The notes under the pieces were generated by a model, which was given only the letters and a program-made list of their open reading frames with translations, ran no database searches and had not been told where the DNA came from. The position numbers and the translations under genes are program-made. From the NCBI RefSeq assembly GCF_021869535.1, contig NW_026262668.1, positions 14,616,348 to 14,680,347 of the forward strand: 64,000 nt of DNA, written 5' to 3'. This document shows, piece by piece, positions 35,236-45,930 of the stretch (positions within the stretch are counted from its first letter, which is position 1; every line of letters starts with the position of its first letter). The stretch comes from Mytilus californianus. Taxonomy: Eukaryota > Mollusca > Bivalvia > Mytilida > Mytilidae.

Positions 35236-36662
35236 CCAGTACATATGATTCCTTCACACAGAGTTACAAACAAGATTTTACATCTAGTGGAAAAGTCATG
35301 GGAGTTCAATTTGAAAAAAGGACCAAACACTACAGCCAAGATAAACTATGATCGCTTTTGTCTGATGGAGGTCAACCTTGTGTTAATAATCCATATATAA
35401 AATTGAAATTTACGGAAACAAGTCTTTTGAAATATCAGTTCAAAACAATGTCAAAAAGTATTTTGTTTGTATTTAAATGTTATTATAAGGCGCCAGAAGA
35501 TTAAGAGTTTTGGCGATAGAGAAATCAGAGGCAGATTATTTATTATCTGTCACATATCTTTATTGAACTATCACCTAACAAGACAGAATTATTCATGTGT
35601 TTTCCCATCTCTGCTTCCAGAAAATAAGTGCTTTAAATCACATCAAAAAGTTATTGGACCGATTAGGCTAAATGTAAAGACAGAGCTAAGACACAACAAT
35701 ACAAAACAAAAGCATAAAAAATCACTTTAGAGTGTTGTTTGTTAGATTTAACGGTTTTGATGCTTCTTTTTGCTTTATTTATTTGACCTCCTAAACTCTT
35801 TGTCATGATGGTATCATATAAAGGTTATCAACTTGACAGTTGTGATGTACATTACAATCTGTACCAAAACTATGGATAAAGCGGAAATGGGAGGTAAACT
35901 GAAAAGAAACAAAAATCCGAATCGATGGTCCTCGTATGAACAAGTATATTTACGTTAATTCATGTTTTAAATCTACCGGAGTCTAGAGAAATTGATTGTA
36001 CAATTAATAGAGACTTCCGAATATCTGCTATTAACACTATGTTTTATTCAGAACAAAAGTGCTATGTTTTCAAATATCAAAGTCTGACCTTGGACAAAAC
36101 ATTAACCTGTATAGGACGTTAAAAGAGCATTAGCTACGAGGTATATAAAAAATAAATAAAATATAATTATTTTTTTCAATCATTAATGAAAGTGATTTAG
36201 GGAAATATTAATTCGCTTTTAGCAGCCAATTTAGTTCAATTTTGTCAAAATAAACAAAGAAATATCGCTGATGAATTATCCACTTGCAAGTGAATAATTC
36301 GTCCTCATTGAATCCGTATTCATGTAACCTTCGATTTAACCCCTTACCTAGGAATGGGTTACGCATGTATTCAGCTATTAAAAGGAAAACAATGTCAACA
36401 TTTAAAGTGAAACAAGGATGAATCCTTTGGTTGACTGATTCAATCCACAAAAATCATTCTTATATCGGTAAAACGATTAGAAACTTACTTTTTCACCTAC
36501 TATATGAAATCAAACAGACCTAGAAAAATCCAATTGCACGTGTTCGCTATCTGTTATATTCATATTTATGTTTATATTGGATTATATGACCGTCGGAAGT
36601 CATCTCGATGGTTAATTATATGATTTCTAGACAAAAATAAACACGAAATATTGATACATAAA
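35236..36662. other. AT-rich sequence without recognised features
   Basis: ORFs of 87 and 80 codons on opposite strands without domains. Nothing else recognised. Confidence 0.35.
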
Positions 36663-36802
36663 AAGTAAAATCACAAAAATACTGAACTCCGAGGAAAATT
36701 CAAAAAGGAAAGTCCTTAATCAAATGGCAAAATCAAAAGCTCAAACACATCAAAACGAATGGATAACTGTCATATTCCTAACTAGGTACAGGCATTTATT
36801 TA
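36663..36802 (-). repeat. Retroelement tail R4
   Basis: Antisense tail: AAAATCACAAAAATACTGAA, CTCCGAGGAAAATTC, GGCAAAATCAAAAGC, ACACATCAAAACGAATGG, then TACAGGCATTTA, where it stops. Confidence 0.75.
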
Positions 36803-38467
36803 TGTACATATTATCGAGTCCCTGCATTGTTAATTGTTTATTTTAGCCTGTTTGTAATTTCGATATACGTTTTTAGTATGTGATAAATCAAATATGAGAA
36901 TTTGAGTCAAATCGGTGAACATGAATTTAACAGCTAATGACCTTTTAACTATTTTTTACACTTTACTATCATAACTTTTATCTCCATTAGTGGAAGAGGA
37001 AAAGGAAAATACAGGAAAGCTCAATAAAAATGAGTTCAATAGTGCATTGAACTTTAATATCGATATTATTGATGACGAAAACTACTTCAAGTAAACAATA
37101 CGAAAGAATACCATTAACGTAGATCCGTTGTCTTTTTCTGAGCATCTCTTCTCGGCATGGTGCTAATAAACTTTTTGGTTTATAAATAATTGACAAAGTA
37201 TCATCAATTTACAACAGAAACAACTAAAACTTGAAATTTAAAGAATAAACTATGAATGATAAATTAAGTGTCGATAAGTTTAAAATTTTCAGGAAAAAAG
37301 ATTTTTTTAAAGAAGGCAAATAACTATAATAAGTTTGAAAGGACAATTTGTGTTTTGGGGAATTTTAAAGAACTTAAGACTTGTGACCCTTTATTATTAT
37401 AATTTGATATTTCGGAAGTATTTATGAAAAGCAATTCTCTCATTGAATTGTAACCATTACTTTCGTAAAAATAAAAAAAAAATAAGTTTTTCCTATATAA
37501 CCCATATAAAATAACTGTGATATCGATAATTTCAATGTATTTTAAAGAAAAAGCAAGGTCTTTCACCCCCCAGTTTTTATAATGAAATTTGAAAGTACTT
37601 CTACCAGGAGTCTTCTACAGAAGTTTAAGAAAAATATATCGTCGAACATTAAGACACCTTAATATGATGAATATGTAGTCACTGAAAGCTATTGCTTTAT
37701 ATAACATTTAATATCGGCTTCCATTAGTCCTGGAAGACTTCATACAGCAACTTCATGAACAAAGTTTGCAATATCTTGGAAAAATGTGCAACGAATTTCA
37801 ATACCTAGATAAGGTGATATATCTTTGTCGTGTTTCAAACTGTAGACGAATCGACATTATTCCCAAAATAAGGGATGTAAAGATTATTACATCAGTATAA
37901 TTATAGTTTATATCAATTGGTCTTTAAAGCCGAAAAAGGACAAGTGCTTCACTTGTTAAGTTTATCAATAATAGTACCATGAAATATGGTTGTTAGTGTT
38001 ATATGCCTGTTGGAACTTGCAGTGAATAATAAGTTAGCTACGTGACGAATGCATTAGTTTGAAATACAAAACACCAAAAAAGGCGCCGTTCATTTGTTTG
38101 TTGGTCAAGAGCAAGTGGGAAGTTCTCCATTTCCCTTATTTTCAATTACTTTGACAAGCTGAGCTATACAGATGTGTGAAGGCGGTAGAAAGTTTTCATT
38201 AAAGTTTTACATTTATGACGTATTTATTTATCAGATACATTATCTAATGAGAATACTTCCCTGTTTGTCTTCCGGTCTATCTCTTGTATATGCAGTCCAC
38301 CCAAATCGTAGCAATATTAATATATATAATGTCCATAAAAAATCATGTCTCAAGTATCTTCATAAATCTCTTGGTTGCATAAAGTTTTGTATGGTGTCTG
38401 TATTTTACAATAGGTTTGTTCGGAAAATTACGACAGTGTGCTCAATTCGTTGATAACGGAAATCGAA
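36803..38467. other. AT-rich sequence without recognised features
   Basis: A 93-codon plus-strand ORF at 38,172-38,453 has no domain or relative. Nothing else recognised. Confidence 0.35.
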
Positions 38468-38602
38468 TATGCCTGTACCAAGTTAGTAATATGACAGTTG
38501 TTTTCCATTCGTTTGATGTGTTTGAGCTTTTGATTTTGCCATTTCATTTTCCGTTCTGAATTTTCTTTGGAGTTCGGTATTTTTGTTCTTTTACTTTTTA
38601 TG
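38468..38602 (+). repeat. Retroelement tail R4
   Basis: Sense tail: CCTGTACCAAGTTAGTAATA, CCATTCGTTTGATGTG, GAGCTTTTGATTTTGCC and GGAGTTCGGTATTTTTG. The minus-strand ORF across it is an artefact. Confidence 0.75.
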
Positions 38603-39410
38603 AACAACAAGTTGTGAGCTTAGGTTATTTTTGGAAAACATTACTGTGATTTTGAATAAGGACATCTATAAAGATGATTTTTTTTTTATTTGCGTGTAGG
38701 GGTTTTGTATAATAGATCAATATACCATATCCCTTCTATTTCATTTTACAATCAATCCCTTTATTCGTGATTTAATTAAGTCATATTTATCATGCATGTA
38801 TCATTTTTGTAAAAAATGGTTGTGAATAATTTAGAGTCATTAAAGTTTAAATGCGTTAAAATGCAAAATGTAAAAATAAAACGGAAATAAGGGAACATCA
38901 TTATAATTAAAAATATGAATATTAAAATGAGAAAGTCTAATATCAAGTTCTTACAACAAAAACGATCACTTTCAACGCAAAATTTAAAACGAGTGTGTTC
39001 ATGTCGATATATATATAATTTAAATATTTAGAAAACATTGATTTTTACGGAGAATATGTCGTTTCAATATCTGTACTTTTGTTACAAATAAACTATAAAG
39101 TGGTGTTCGATGTTTTCACCAAATCTGCGACAAGAGAGGTGCAGTTAGAAACAAGCTGATATTGTACAAAGTATTCCTTGATATCAAATACGTACATACA
39201 AACACATTTCATAAACCGTATAGAAATATCACCCCTTCCCTCCCCCTTCTATATTTACTGAAAAATATTTCGATCCAAAACTTTTAAATTATAATAGACT
39301 CGTAATTGGGTAAAAGGTTTGAAAACTTCATACGTGTTCCAAAACATCATGCTCTCTCGACAGTATGTGTGTATGGTCAAGGAGAAACTAATATACAGTC
39401 TGTATTAAAA
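38603..39410. other. AT-rich sequence without recognised features
   Basis: Nothing recognised. Confidence 0.4.
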
Positions 39411-39460
39411 TAAGGAGATGTGGTATGATTGCCAATAAGACAACTATCCATCAAATGCTG
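39411..39460 (+). repeat. R1 repeat, terminal fragment
   Basis: GGAGATGTGGTATGATTGCC, then GACAACTATCCATCAAATG. Only the first 50 bp of the family remain. Confidence 0.8.
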
Positions 39461-39849
39461 CACATTCCGATTTCGTTTTAACCGAATTTTAAAGTACATT
39501 TCGACGGTTATGAACATTTTTGTGTATCTCATCCCTCCTTATACAATTAGTTCTGTTCAGAAATTATATTACTTTTAAGTAATTGTGTTGTTCATCCGTC
39601 AATCACACATATTTCATTAAATCTAGTACGCCTTCACTTCTAACCTGGCATTGGTATTAACTCAACATTTAATTTAATAATCTCTTCCATTCGATATCAT
39701 TCATTTCATTACATTAAGACACTATATTGCAGAGATTTATACTGTCTTGGCATATATTAATAATAAAGTTTTCTGAATTTACCTTAATTGTGTATACAAT
39801 TATATCTCATATTCATGAATGAAAATAGATATTTGGTATACGTTAATGA
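39461..39849. other. AT-rich sequence without recognised features
   Basis: Nothing recognised. Confidence 0.4.
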
Positions 39850-40062
39850 ATGAATGATTGATTGATTGAGTGTTGGTGTTTAATGCCATATCGTCAGTTT
39901 TTATTGATGGAGCAAGACAGAGTGCATGGATAGAACCAATAATCTTCAATAGAAAAACTGACGAACCTAGTCGATTAAGATAAGAGTCAAACGCACCTGC
40001 CACGTGCGGGGTTCGAACTCCAAACTTATGTGGACAGGCTAGTGATACAGTATAGCTACTTA
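39850..40062 (-). repeat. tRNA-derived SINE S1, antisense, interrupted
   Basis: The antisense body (GTCAGTTTTTATTGATGGAG) is followed by a well-kept B box, read here as GGGTTCGAACTCC around 40,010-40,022, and by the complement of the inter-box region (GACAGGCTAGTGATACAG). It breaks off at TAGCTACTTA, where the 725-bp inverted-repeat element is inserted, and resumes at 40,788. Confidence 0.75.
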
Positions 40063-40787
40063 AGGTAGCACAATACAAAGATTGTTTTACTTCCAATCTC
40101 CAACCTTTAAAATGATGTTACTTTCTTATGACTGCATACAAATTAATAAAAGAGGTATATATAGATAGATAAAAGATTAATTTTTTAAATGAATGCAGTA
40201 TTTTTGTTATGCAATCATTATGTTATCAATTATTATGCAATTAATGGCAAAATCTTGGTCAGTTCACTTGAATGAATTTAGCTCTGACATCTCTATAACT
40301 ACACAAGAAATTTTAACGTTATCTTAATCAACACAGTAGGAGCTACAAAAGGGTGTCTCAAATTATCGCTATCGTATTCCATTCTCTCATAAATCTGTAA
40401 TTAGTGTAAACATCCTTTCCACATAAAAGTAGAGATTATTTGATTAGGTGTAAAATTTGATCTATACATTCTATCCAAAATCTGAGACACCCTTTTGTAG
40501 ATAATGGCTCTAGGAACAACTTATTATAAAATCAACTCTCTCGGGGTATCCATGAAGAAGCTAATTTCAATTGAAAGTGGAAATTTCTTGTAAAATTTTG
40601 TAGAAACAGTTAAAATTATAATTAATTACATAATTGTTGTATAATACTAACATTGCATTAATTTGAAAGAGTAATCTGTTAGCTATCCATAAATACCACT
40701 TTTATAAATTTTCAAGCATTATAAAGAAAGTTACAGCATTTTAAAACTGGGGTGTTGGAGGTATAAAATCTTTGTATTGTGCTACCT
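40063..40787. mobile_element. 725-bp long-inverted-repeat element (MITE) with TA target duplication
   Basis: The ends are AGGTAGCACAATACAAAG and its exact complement. The pairing continues inward with modest divergence through CTTTC, a TAAAAG/GTGGTAT block and GGTGTCTCA, giving arms of about 312 bp (40,063-40,374) and 317 bp (40,471-40,787) around a loop of about 96 bp. TA flanks both ends. Removing the element and one TA restores uninterrupted SINE sequence (ACTTA/GAGCACTCGGCC). No transposase is encoded. A TA duplication fits Tc1/mariner-type mobilisation, by analogy only. Confidence 0.85.
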
Positions 40788-40806
40788 TAGAGCACTCGGC
40801 CTTAGC
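40788..40806 (-). repeat. SINE S1, remainder of the interrupted copy
   Basis: TAGAGCACTCGGCCTTAG is the complement of the start of the tRNA-like head, with the A-box region lying at the junction. It completes the SINE copy begun at 39,850. Confidence 0.65.
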
Positions 40807-41979
40807 TCCTCAACAAAATCACGTTCCAAAGAACGTCGGAACCATAGTAGGTATTTAGAGGTAACTTTATTCATTGTGTTATTATATTCTATACATTTGT
40901 TTACATATATGTCACTTTTAAAAATGCATAACTACATAAATCAATAATGGTATCACAATTCAGCAATCATTTTCATGTTTTTTTATGTGATAATCACAAT
41001 TTTCGTATCATATTTATTGTCCATTGGGTAACGCTCTGGGACAAATTCTAATAAATTGATGGTTATTACATATCATATATTCAAATTCTAGTCAACTTGT
41101 CAGTTATTCCAACCATTAATACCATAATATGCTAAATCTATGTACGTTATGGGTTTAGTTACACATTGCCAATACTAAAAATATAATGTCTGTGATATTT
41201 AGCATAAAACAATGGAATGTTGCAATAATTCAGTCCAGGGGAAACTAAAATCATAAAATGAAGTATATTTCCATGGCGAATACACATAAATAATAAGATA
41301 TGATATAAAATTATGCTTAAAGTTGGGTAACTGTTACGCCATACTGAAATATCATCAGGAGACGAGAAAAACGTTAATGAATTTAGTTACCTTCAATGTT
41401 TAGTGGGTTCGTGTTTGTCATTTCGTGTGTTTTATTTTCTTGGACATGGTGCAGTCTTTATTTCTTCGACCCATGTTTTTTTATCATTCCCCACGGTATC
41501 TTTCTCCTTATTTATGTATACAAGTTTCAAATTTCCTGTCTTTTTATAATATTCTAAGTGTAAAAACATTTTTTTTTCATTGACAATGACAAATAAAAGT
41601 ATTGTCTTCGACCAAAAAGCCTCTGTTGCAGGCAGTTTTAAATTATTTTTGAAGCACTGATTGCTACAATACAAAAGAATACAATACAATAAAATACAAT
41701 ACTTTATCCTCTAAAAACAAATACAATCAAAGGTACAGAGAATGACATGCAAAAAATAATATACAAATAATACAAGGAAAGCACAATATCATTTCGCACA
41801 ACAAAATACCTTCAGTATATGACACATTTTATCCCATCTAAAGCTAAAAACATGTACGTTTCACATTAAAGACTTAATCATTCATACAGCACTTTTAATC
41901 AATGTCAATAATCGTCTTTGGTATTAGACACATCTATATTAGCTCGAAGATTCAATTTGCAAATGTGACCGATTTTCAT
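40807..41979. other. AT-rich sequence without recognised features
   Basis: Contains a short ACAAT-type low-complexity run at about 41,665-41,702. Nothing else recognised. Confidence 0.4.
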
Positions 41980-42042
41980 TTAGTTATTGTATTAAGTAAA
42001 TGACATCTTTGTGATTTGAATTGATCATCACAAGAAATGGTT
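41980..42042 (+). repeat. Member of a dispersed pair with 27,979-28,042
   Basis: TAAATGACATCTTTGTGATT, then GATCATCACAAGAAATGG; see the partner at 28.0 kb. The family is otherwise unknown to me. Confidence 0.6.
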
Positions 42043-42919
42043 AATAATGTGATTTGTTAAATGTGCTGGGATTTGTGTTGGGCTTGTTTGTACTAAAATA
42101 GCAAATAGTTAACGAGAGTGTCTTCAGATTTACGGCTAACATACTATATTGATGATAATTACACCAAGTGTGGTTTTGAATAAAAGAATATTTTTGGTAT
42201 ACAGAAACTCATGGGGTTTTGTTAATATATTCAAGGTACTGAGATTAAATACATTTTGTTAATATGCAACAGATTTGGGTTCAATTTTCCCGAAAAGAGT
42301 AAAATGTTAAAACATTCTCCTTTTAAATCAAATGTTTAAAATTTGATTTTCTTTGCACAGATTGTATATGGCAAGATCTTTGTTATTTGAATAAAATAGA
42401 AAATTTGCCGTAAAATAGAAATATTGACATTGAAGTATAGATCGAGTTACAAATAATAAGATTAAACTTTGATCGAGCTATGAAAGTGGTAACTTGACGT
42501 CATAAACGCATGTCAAACAGTTAATCAGGATATATCGATCCCCGACATCTATAATATTTGCGTCAGTCTAATAATACAGGATAATGAAATAATCAGTTTT
42601 ATGGTAATAAAATCATTTTTGGCAGTAAATTTTTATACACTAATTTTTAGCTATATAGGCTACTGTTTCAACTTGTATAGGATTTATTTCTTATCAATGT
42701 TGTAATAAGAAACCGAAAATGTCCATGGTCTTTTGTTTGGTTTTTTATCTTTTTATTTATTTTTTTTTCCGGTTTTGTTTTGTTTGTTGTGTTTGTTTTG
42801 TTGGTTTGTTTGTTTTTATATTCATATTGTTTTTTTCCAAGACATGGCATCATCATTGTTTTCTTTACTCCTGCTTTTGGTAATAGATCGGAGAAGTTAA
42901 AAACGTTATTTCCAAAAAA
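42043..42919. other. AT-rich sequence without recognised features
   Basis: T-rich low complexity at 42,735-42,835, giving ORFs of 102 and 86 codons on opposite strands that I reject. Confidence 0.4.
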
Positions 42920-43175
42920 AACCAAACTCCAAGGTAAATCAAAAAAAAGGAAGTCCATAAAGACTGACAAAATCAAACATTATCAACCAACAAAACGAAA
43001 ACAATTGTCAAATTCCTCACTTGGTACAGGCATTATTTAAAAAAAAAATGGTGCGTTAAACATGGATTACTGCTAGCTAACTTTCCCACTTGTATGACAG
43101 TGGTTTACAGTTCCGTTATATTGACAAAATTGGGTAAGCAACCCAAACAGACATAATAGCTTAATGTGAAATTAT
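42920..43175 (-). repeat. Retroelement tail R4 (subtype with CCGTTGGTTGATA core)
   Basis: Antisense: CCAAACTCCAAGGTAAATC, GACAAAATCAAACATTATC, AACCAACAAAACGAAAACAA, CTCACTTGGTACAGGC, CTTGTATGACAG and AACAGACATAATAG. The ATCAACCAACAAAACGAA part is the single-copy equivalent of the 29-bp minisatellite unit at 45.9-47.5 kb. Confidence 0.75.
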
Positions 43176-43394
43176 TCAAACGTACAAAGAACATTTTTGT
43201 AATTTGTATGCAACAATAAACAGTTTTTACTTCCGTCAAATAAACTACAAAGGGTAAACGATTGCTTTTATATCAAATCTCTGTCAAACGCAGCCCTTGT
43301 TTCATGCAATGGTCAATAGTGTATTCATTCGAAACGAGACTTGAATGTATTAATTATGTCTAATTGATATTGTATTGCGCTGAATATAATGAAT
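43176..43394. other. AT-rich spacer
   Basis: Nothing recognised between the R4 and R5 copies. Confidence 0.4.
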
Positions 43395-43625
43395 AAAGAC
43401 AATAGTAGTTAACCGATGTTCAAATATCATAAATCGATTAAGATGGCAAATCAAAGTAACGAACAAAATCTAAGGGAATCACGTAAACGATAAAGAAATA
43501 GGAGCGAGACCGGGTGTATTGATAGTGTAAGCATATCCTGCTATGCATGTATCCCCGCCATGCAAATCCGTACTTCGTCAACATGTCGCAATCGGTAACA
43601 GGACACAACCTATAAGATTACAAAT
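43395..43625 (+). repeat. Dispersed repeat R5
   Basis: Close in order and length to the 1,966 copy: CCGATGTTCAAATATC, AAATCGATTAAG, GGAGCGAGACCGGG, TATCCTGCTATGCATG, CATGTCGCAATCGG and AACAGGACACAACC. Confidence 0.75.
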
Positions 43626-44364
43626 TAATCGACTATTCTGGTATATGTAGATCTAAAGCTGCGAAACAATGTGGCAAGTGATTTGAGACACAGACATACA
43701 CATATCGTATCGGTCAACCAATTCCTGATGGTGACCGTAAATGTTATTTAGTGTCAATTTCAGTTGTTCTTCTTCAATAAGCATGTTGGAGCAGTTTTTG
43801 TTTGAGAAGCAAACACCAGCAAGACAGAACTTTTATAACAATTTGAATTGAACTGAAATTAGCAGAATTTACATTGCTATTATTCTGTTGAATAACATAT
43901 TTCTTTTATTGTAATAAAGCATAAAACTTGACTAATTAAAGTAACACATATATGTAAAGAAGGTTAAATGTGTTCTTAATGGATAGCATACTGCATACTT
44001 CTGTCTAATTAAATTACGCCAGACAACATGAATGAAACGTTGTGACCTTATTTTTCTAAGTTGAAAGCCTCGAATCTGCTCTAGATTGATTTTACTCTCT
44101 TTTATTATGTAATCGTGTGGTAAATCTTTCTAATAATCCCTCAAGAAAATTAAACCTAAAACAGTTTCGCCTATTCTTTTAAATCTCAATTTAGTTAAAT
44201 CTAATGATGAAACAAACACAGCTGTGCATGGCTGCAAAACGTTTCAAAGTACCGTAAATTGGACAATAAAAGGGCCAATGTCATGAATTGTTATATCACA
44301 ATAAGATATTTGCGTCACTGATGATCACGGATACTTTCCGGTTGTCGTTGTAACTATTCGGAAA
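43626..44364. other. AT-rich sequence without recognised features
   Basis: Nothing recognised. Confidence 0.4.
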
Positions 44365-44575
44365 ACAGGTGGAAGATATCGAAAGGACAATCAAAATTCA
44401 TAAGTCGAAGGAAAACTGACAAAACAATGGCAAAAACGATAAAAAGACAAAAAACAACAGTCTTCACAATACGACATGGAAAGCCTAAGCACCACGAACC
44501 CATCCTAGGCCGGTGCTCCGGAAGGTTCAGCTTTCTTGTCCTACATAGGACAATCGTAGTGTTGTTCGTGGTAAA
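44365..44575 (-). repeat. Retroelement tail R3
   Basis: Antisense R3: CATAAGTCGAAGGAAAACTG, GACAAAACAATGGC, ACATGGAAAGC, CACGAACCCATCC, GGTGCTCCGGAAGG and an end near TCGTAGTGTTG. Confidence 0.65.
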
Positions 44576-44884
44576 AATAATTATGTGACATCGATCCTTT
44601 TAATTGTTTTATTTAAGGTTAAATGTTTTGAATCTTTTTCAACCTATGTACATCTGTGAAGGAAGTTCATATATCCGTAACAACTGTCAAGATGAAAAAC
44701 ACCAGTAAGTGTTATGTTCCTTTGATATATTTGTTGTTTTCTAGAATTTCAAAACAATATGGTCTAATATGTCAAATTCTTTTCTTATTTTAACGTTACT
44801 TACTTTATTAGATGTACGTACTTCAATCGATTCACTATTTTCATTATAAAGATAGTTTTAAAATAAAACATGGAATGAAACATA
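44576..44884. other. AT-rich sequence without recognised features
   Basis: Nothing recognised between the two R3 copies. Confidence 0.4.
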
Positions 44885-44965
44885 GGTGGAAGATTCAAAT
44901 CTCGTAAGTCGAAGGGAAACTGACAACGCCATGGAAAAATAAGAAGATAAAAAAATATTTTCATT
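44885..44965 (-). repeat. Retroelement tail R3, fragment
   Basis: AAATCTCGTAAGTCGAAGGG, then AACTGACAACGCCATGG. Only the terminal 80 bp is present, in the same orientation as the copy 400 bp to the left. Confidence 0.6.
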
Positions 44966-45844
44966 TTGCTAACCCTTCACATGAAGCAGTCGGTAATACA
45001 TGTGTTTTGCAAACGTAATGAAAGATCCAGGTCAAGTCGGATTTACACTATGACTTTAAAAATAGCTTCATGATTATAACACTTAAGATCATTTATGACA
45101 TAAATCATCAAAAATGCATGAATCGGAAAGGTATATTGAAGTAAAATGTTCAAATACGATTTAATTTATCGTTTTGCTGACTGCAAATAGTCAATAGAGT
45201 TGCATAACAAAACTAATTATAATCCACAATTTTGGTTTTATTTCTTTCCGAAACTTCCCATTTGTGTTTAAGTTACAATACTTTAGGTTTCTACTAATGT
45301 TTTTGATGCATGTCAAATATGACACTTTTGGAAATAGAATTAAATAATACTCCTGTGTATTTTTTAATATGCGGAAATAATTAAGTTTCATAGCAGGTAG
45401 ACGTTTTGTTACTTCCTATTTAAATGTTTCACTGACATTTGTTAAGTTAGCTAAATACGTATTAGCTTCAATCAAGTAAATTTTGTCTGCAGTAATCTAT
45501 AAGGGGTTATTTCATTTTTTTTTATTTTGGTGTGTTTTGTTCTATAAACAGATGAGGAAATTATTTTGCGCTATTTTATGTTATAAACAAGAGACTTTTG
45601 ATGTCTGCTGTTGCTGGTTTTGGAGTCTTGGACGCTTTAAATAACAAACATAATTATTTCTACAAAAGATATATAGCGTTGTAATACCGATATATCTTTA
45701 ATGAGACTTTATCATGCAACCATAAATTGATTAACATGTTAAGTGTGAAATAAATTATACACATATCAACTATTCCTCCTTGTAAATTTTTTTTTTTTTT
45801 TTACGATAACAAAAAAAGTGATGCTTCGTGAACTAAATACAATT
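44966..45844. other. AT-rich sequence without recognised features
   Basis: Includes a 16-T run near 45,787. Nothing else recognised. Confidence 0.4.
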
Positions 45845-45930
45845 GTTATACAAGTGGGAGGTTTACCTAACTATAAAACCAGGTTTTACATTTTCTTCCG
45901 AAATTGCCTGTTCCAAGGCCGGAATAGGAC
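45845..45930 (+). repeat. R4 tail, 5' flank of the minisatellite
   Basis: ACAAGTGGGAGGTTTACCTA, AAACCAGGTTTTAC and GGACAGTTGTTTTC occur in the R4 order. The tail continues into the first minisatellite unit without a break. Confidence 0.75.

Noticed and set aside
39800-40096. 98-codon minus-strand ORF
   Set aside because: It reads through the SINE and into the end of the inserted MITE.
42715-42735. Another PWT-type exon end (CCATGGACA on the minus strand)
   Set aside because: No GT donor follows at the required position, and the surrounding frame is low complexity.
42668-43040. ORFs of 102 and 86 codons
   Set aside because: Driven by T-rich low complexity and by an R4 tail copy.
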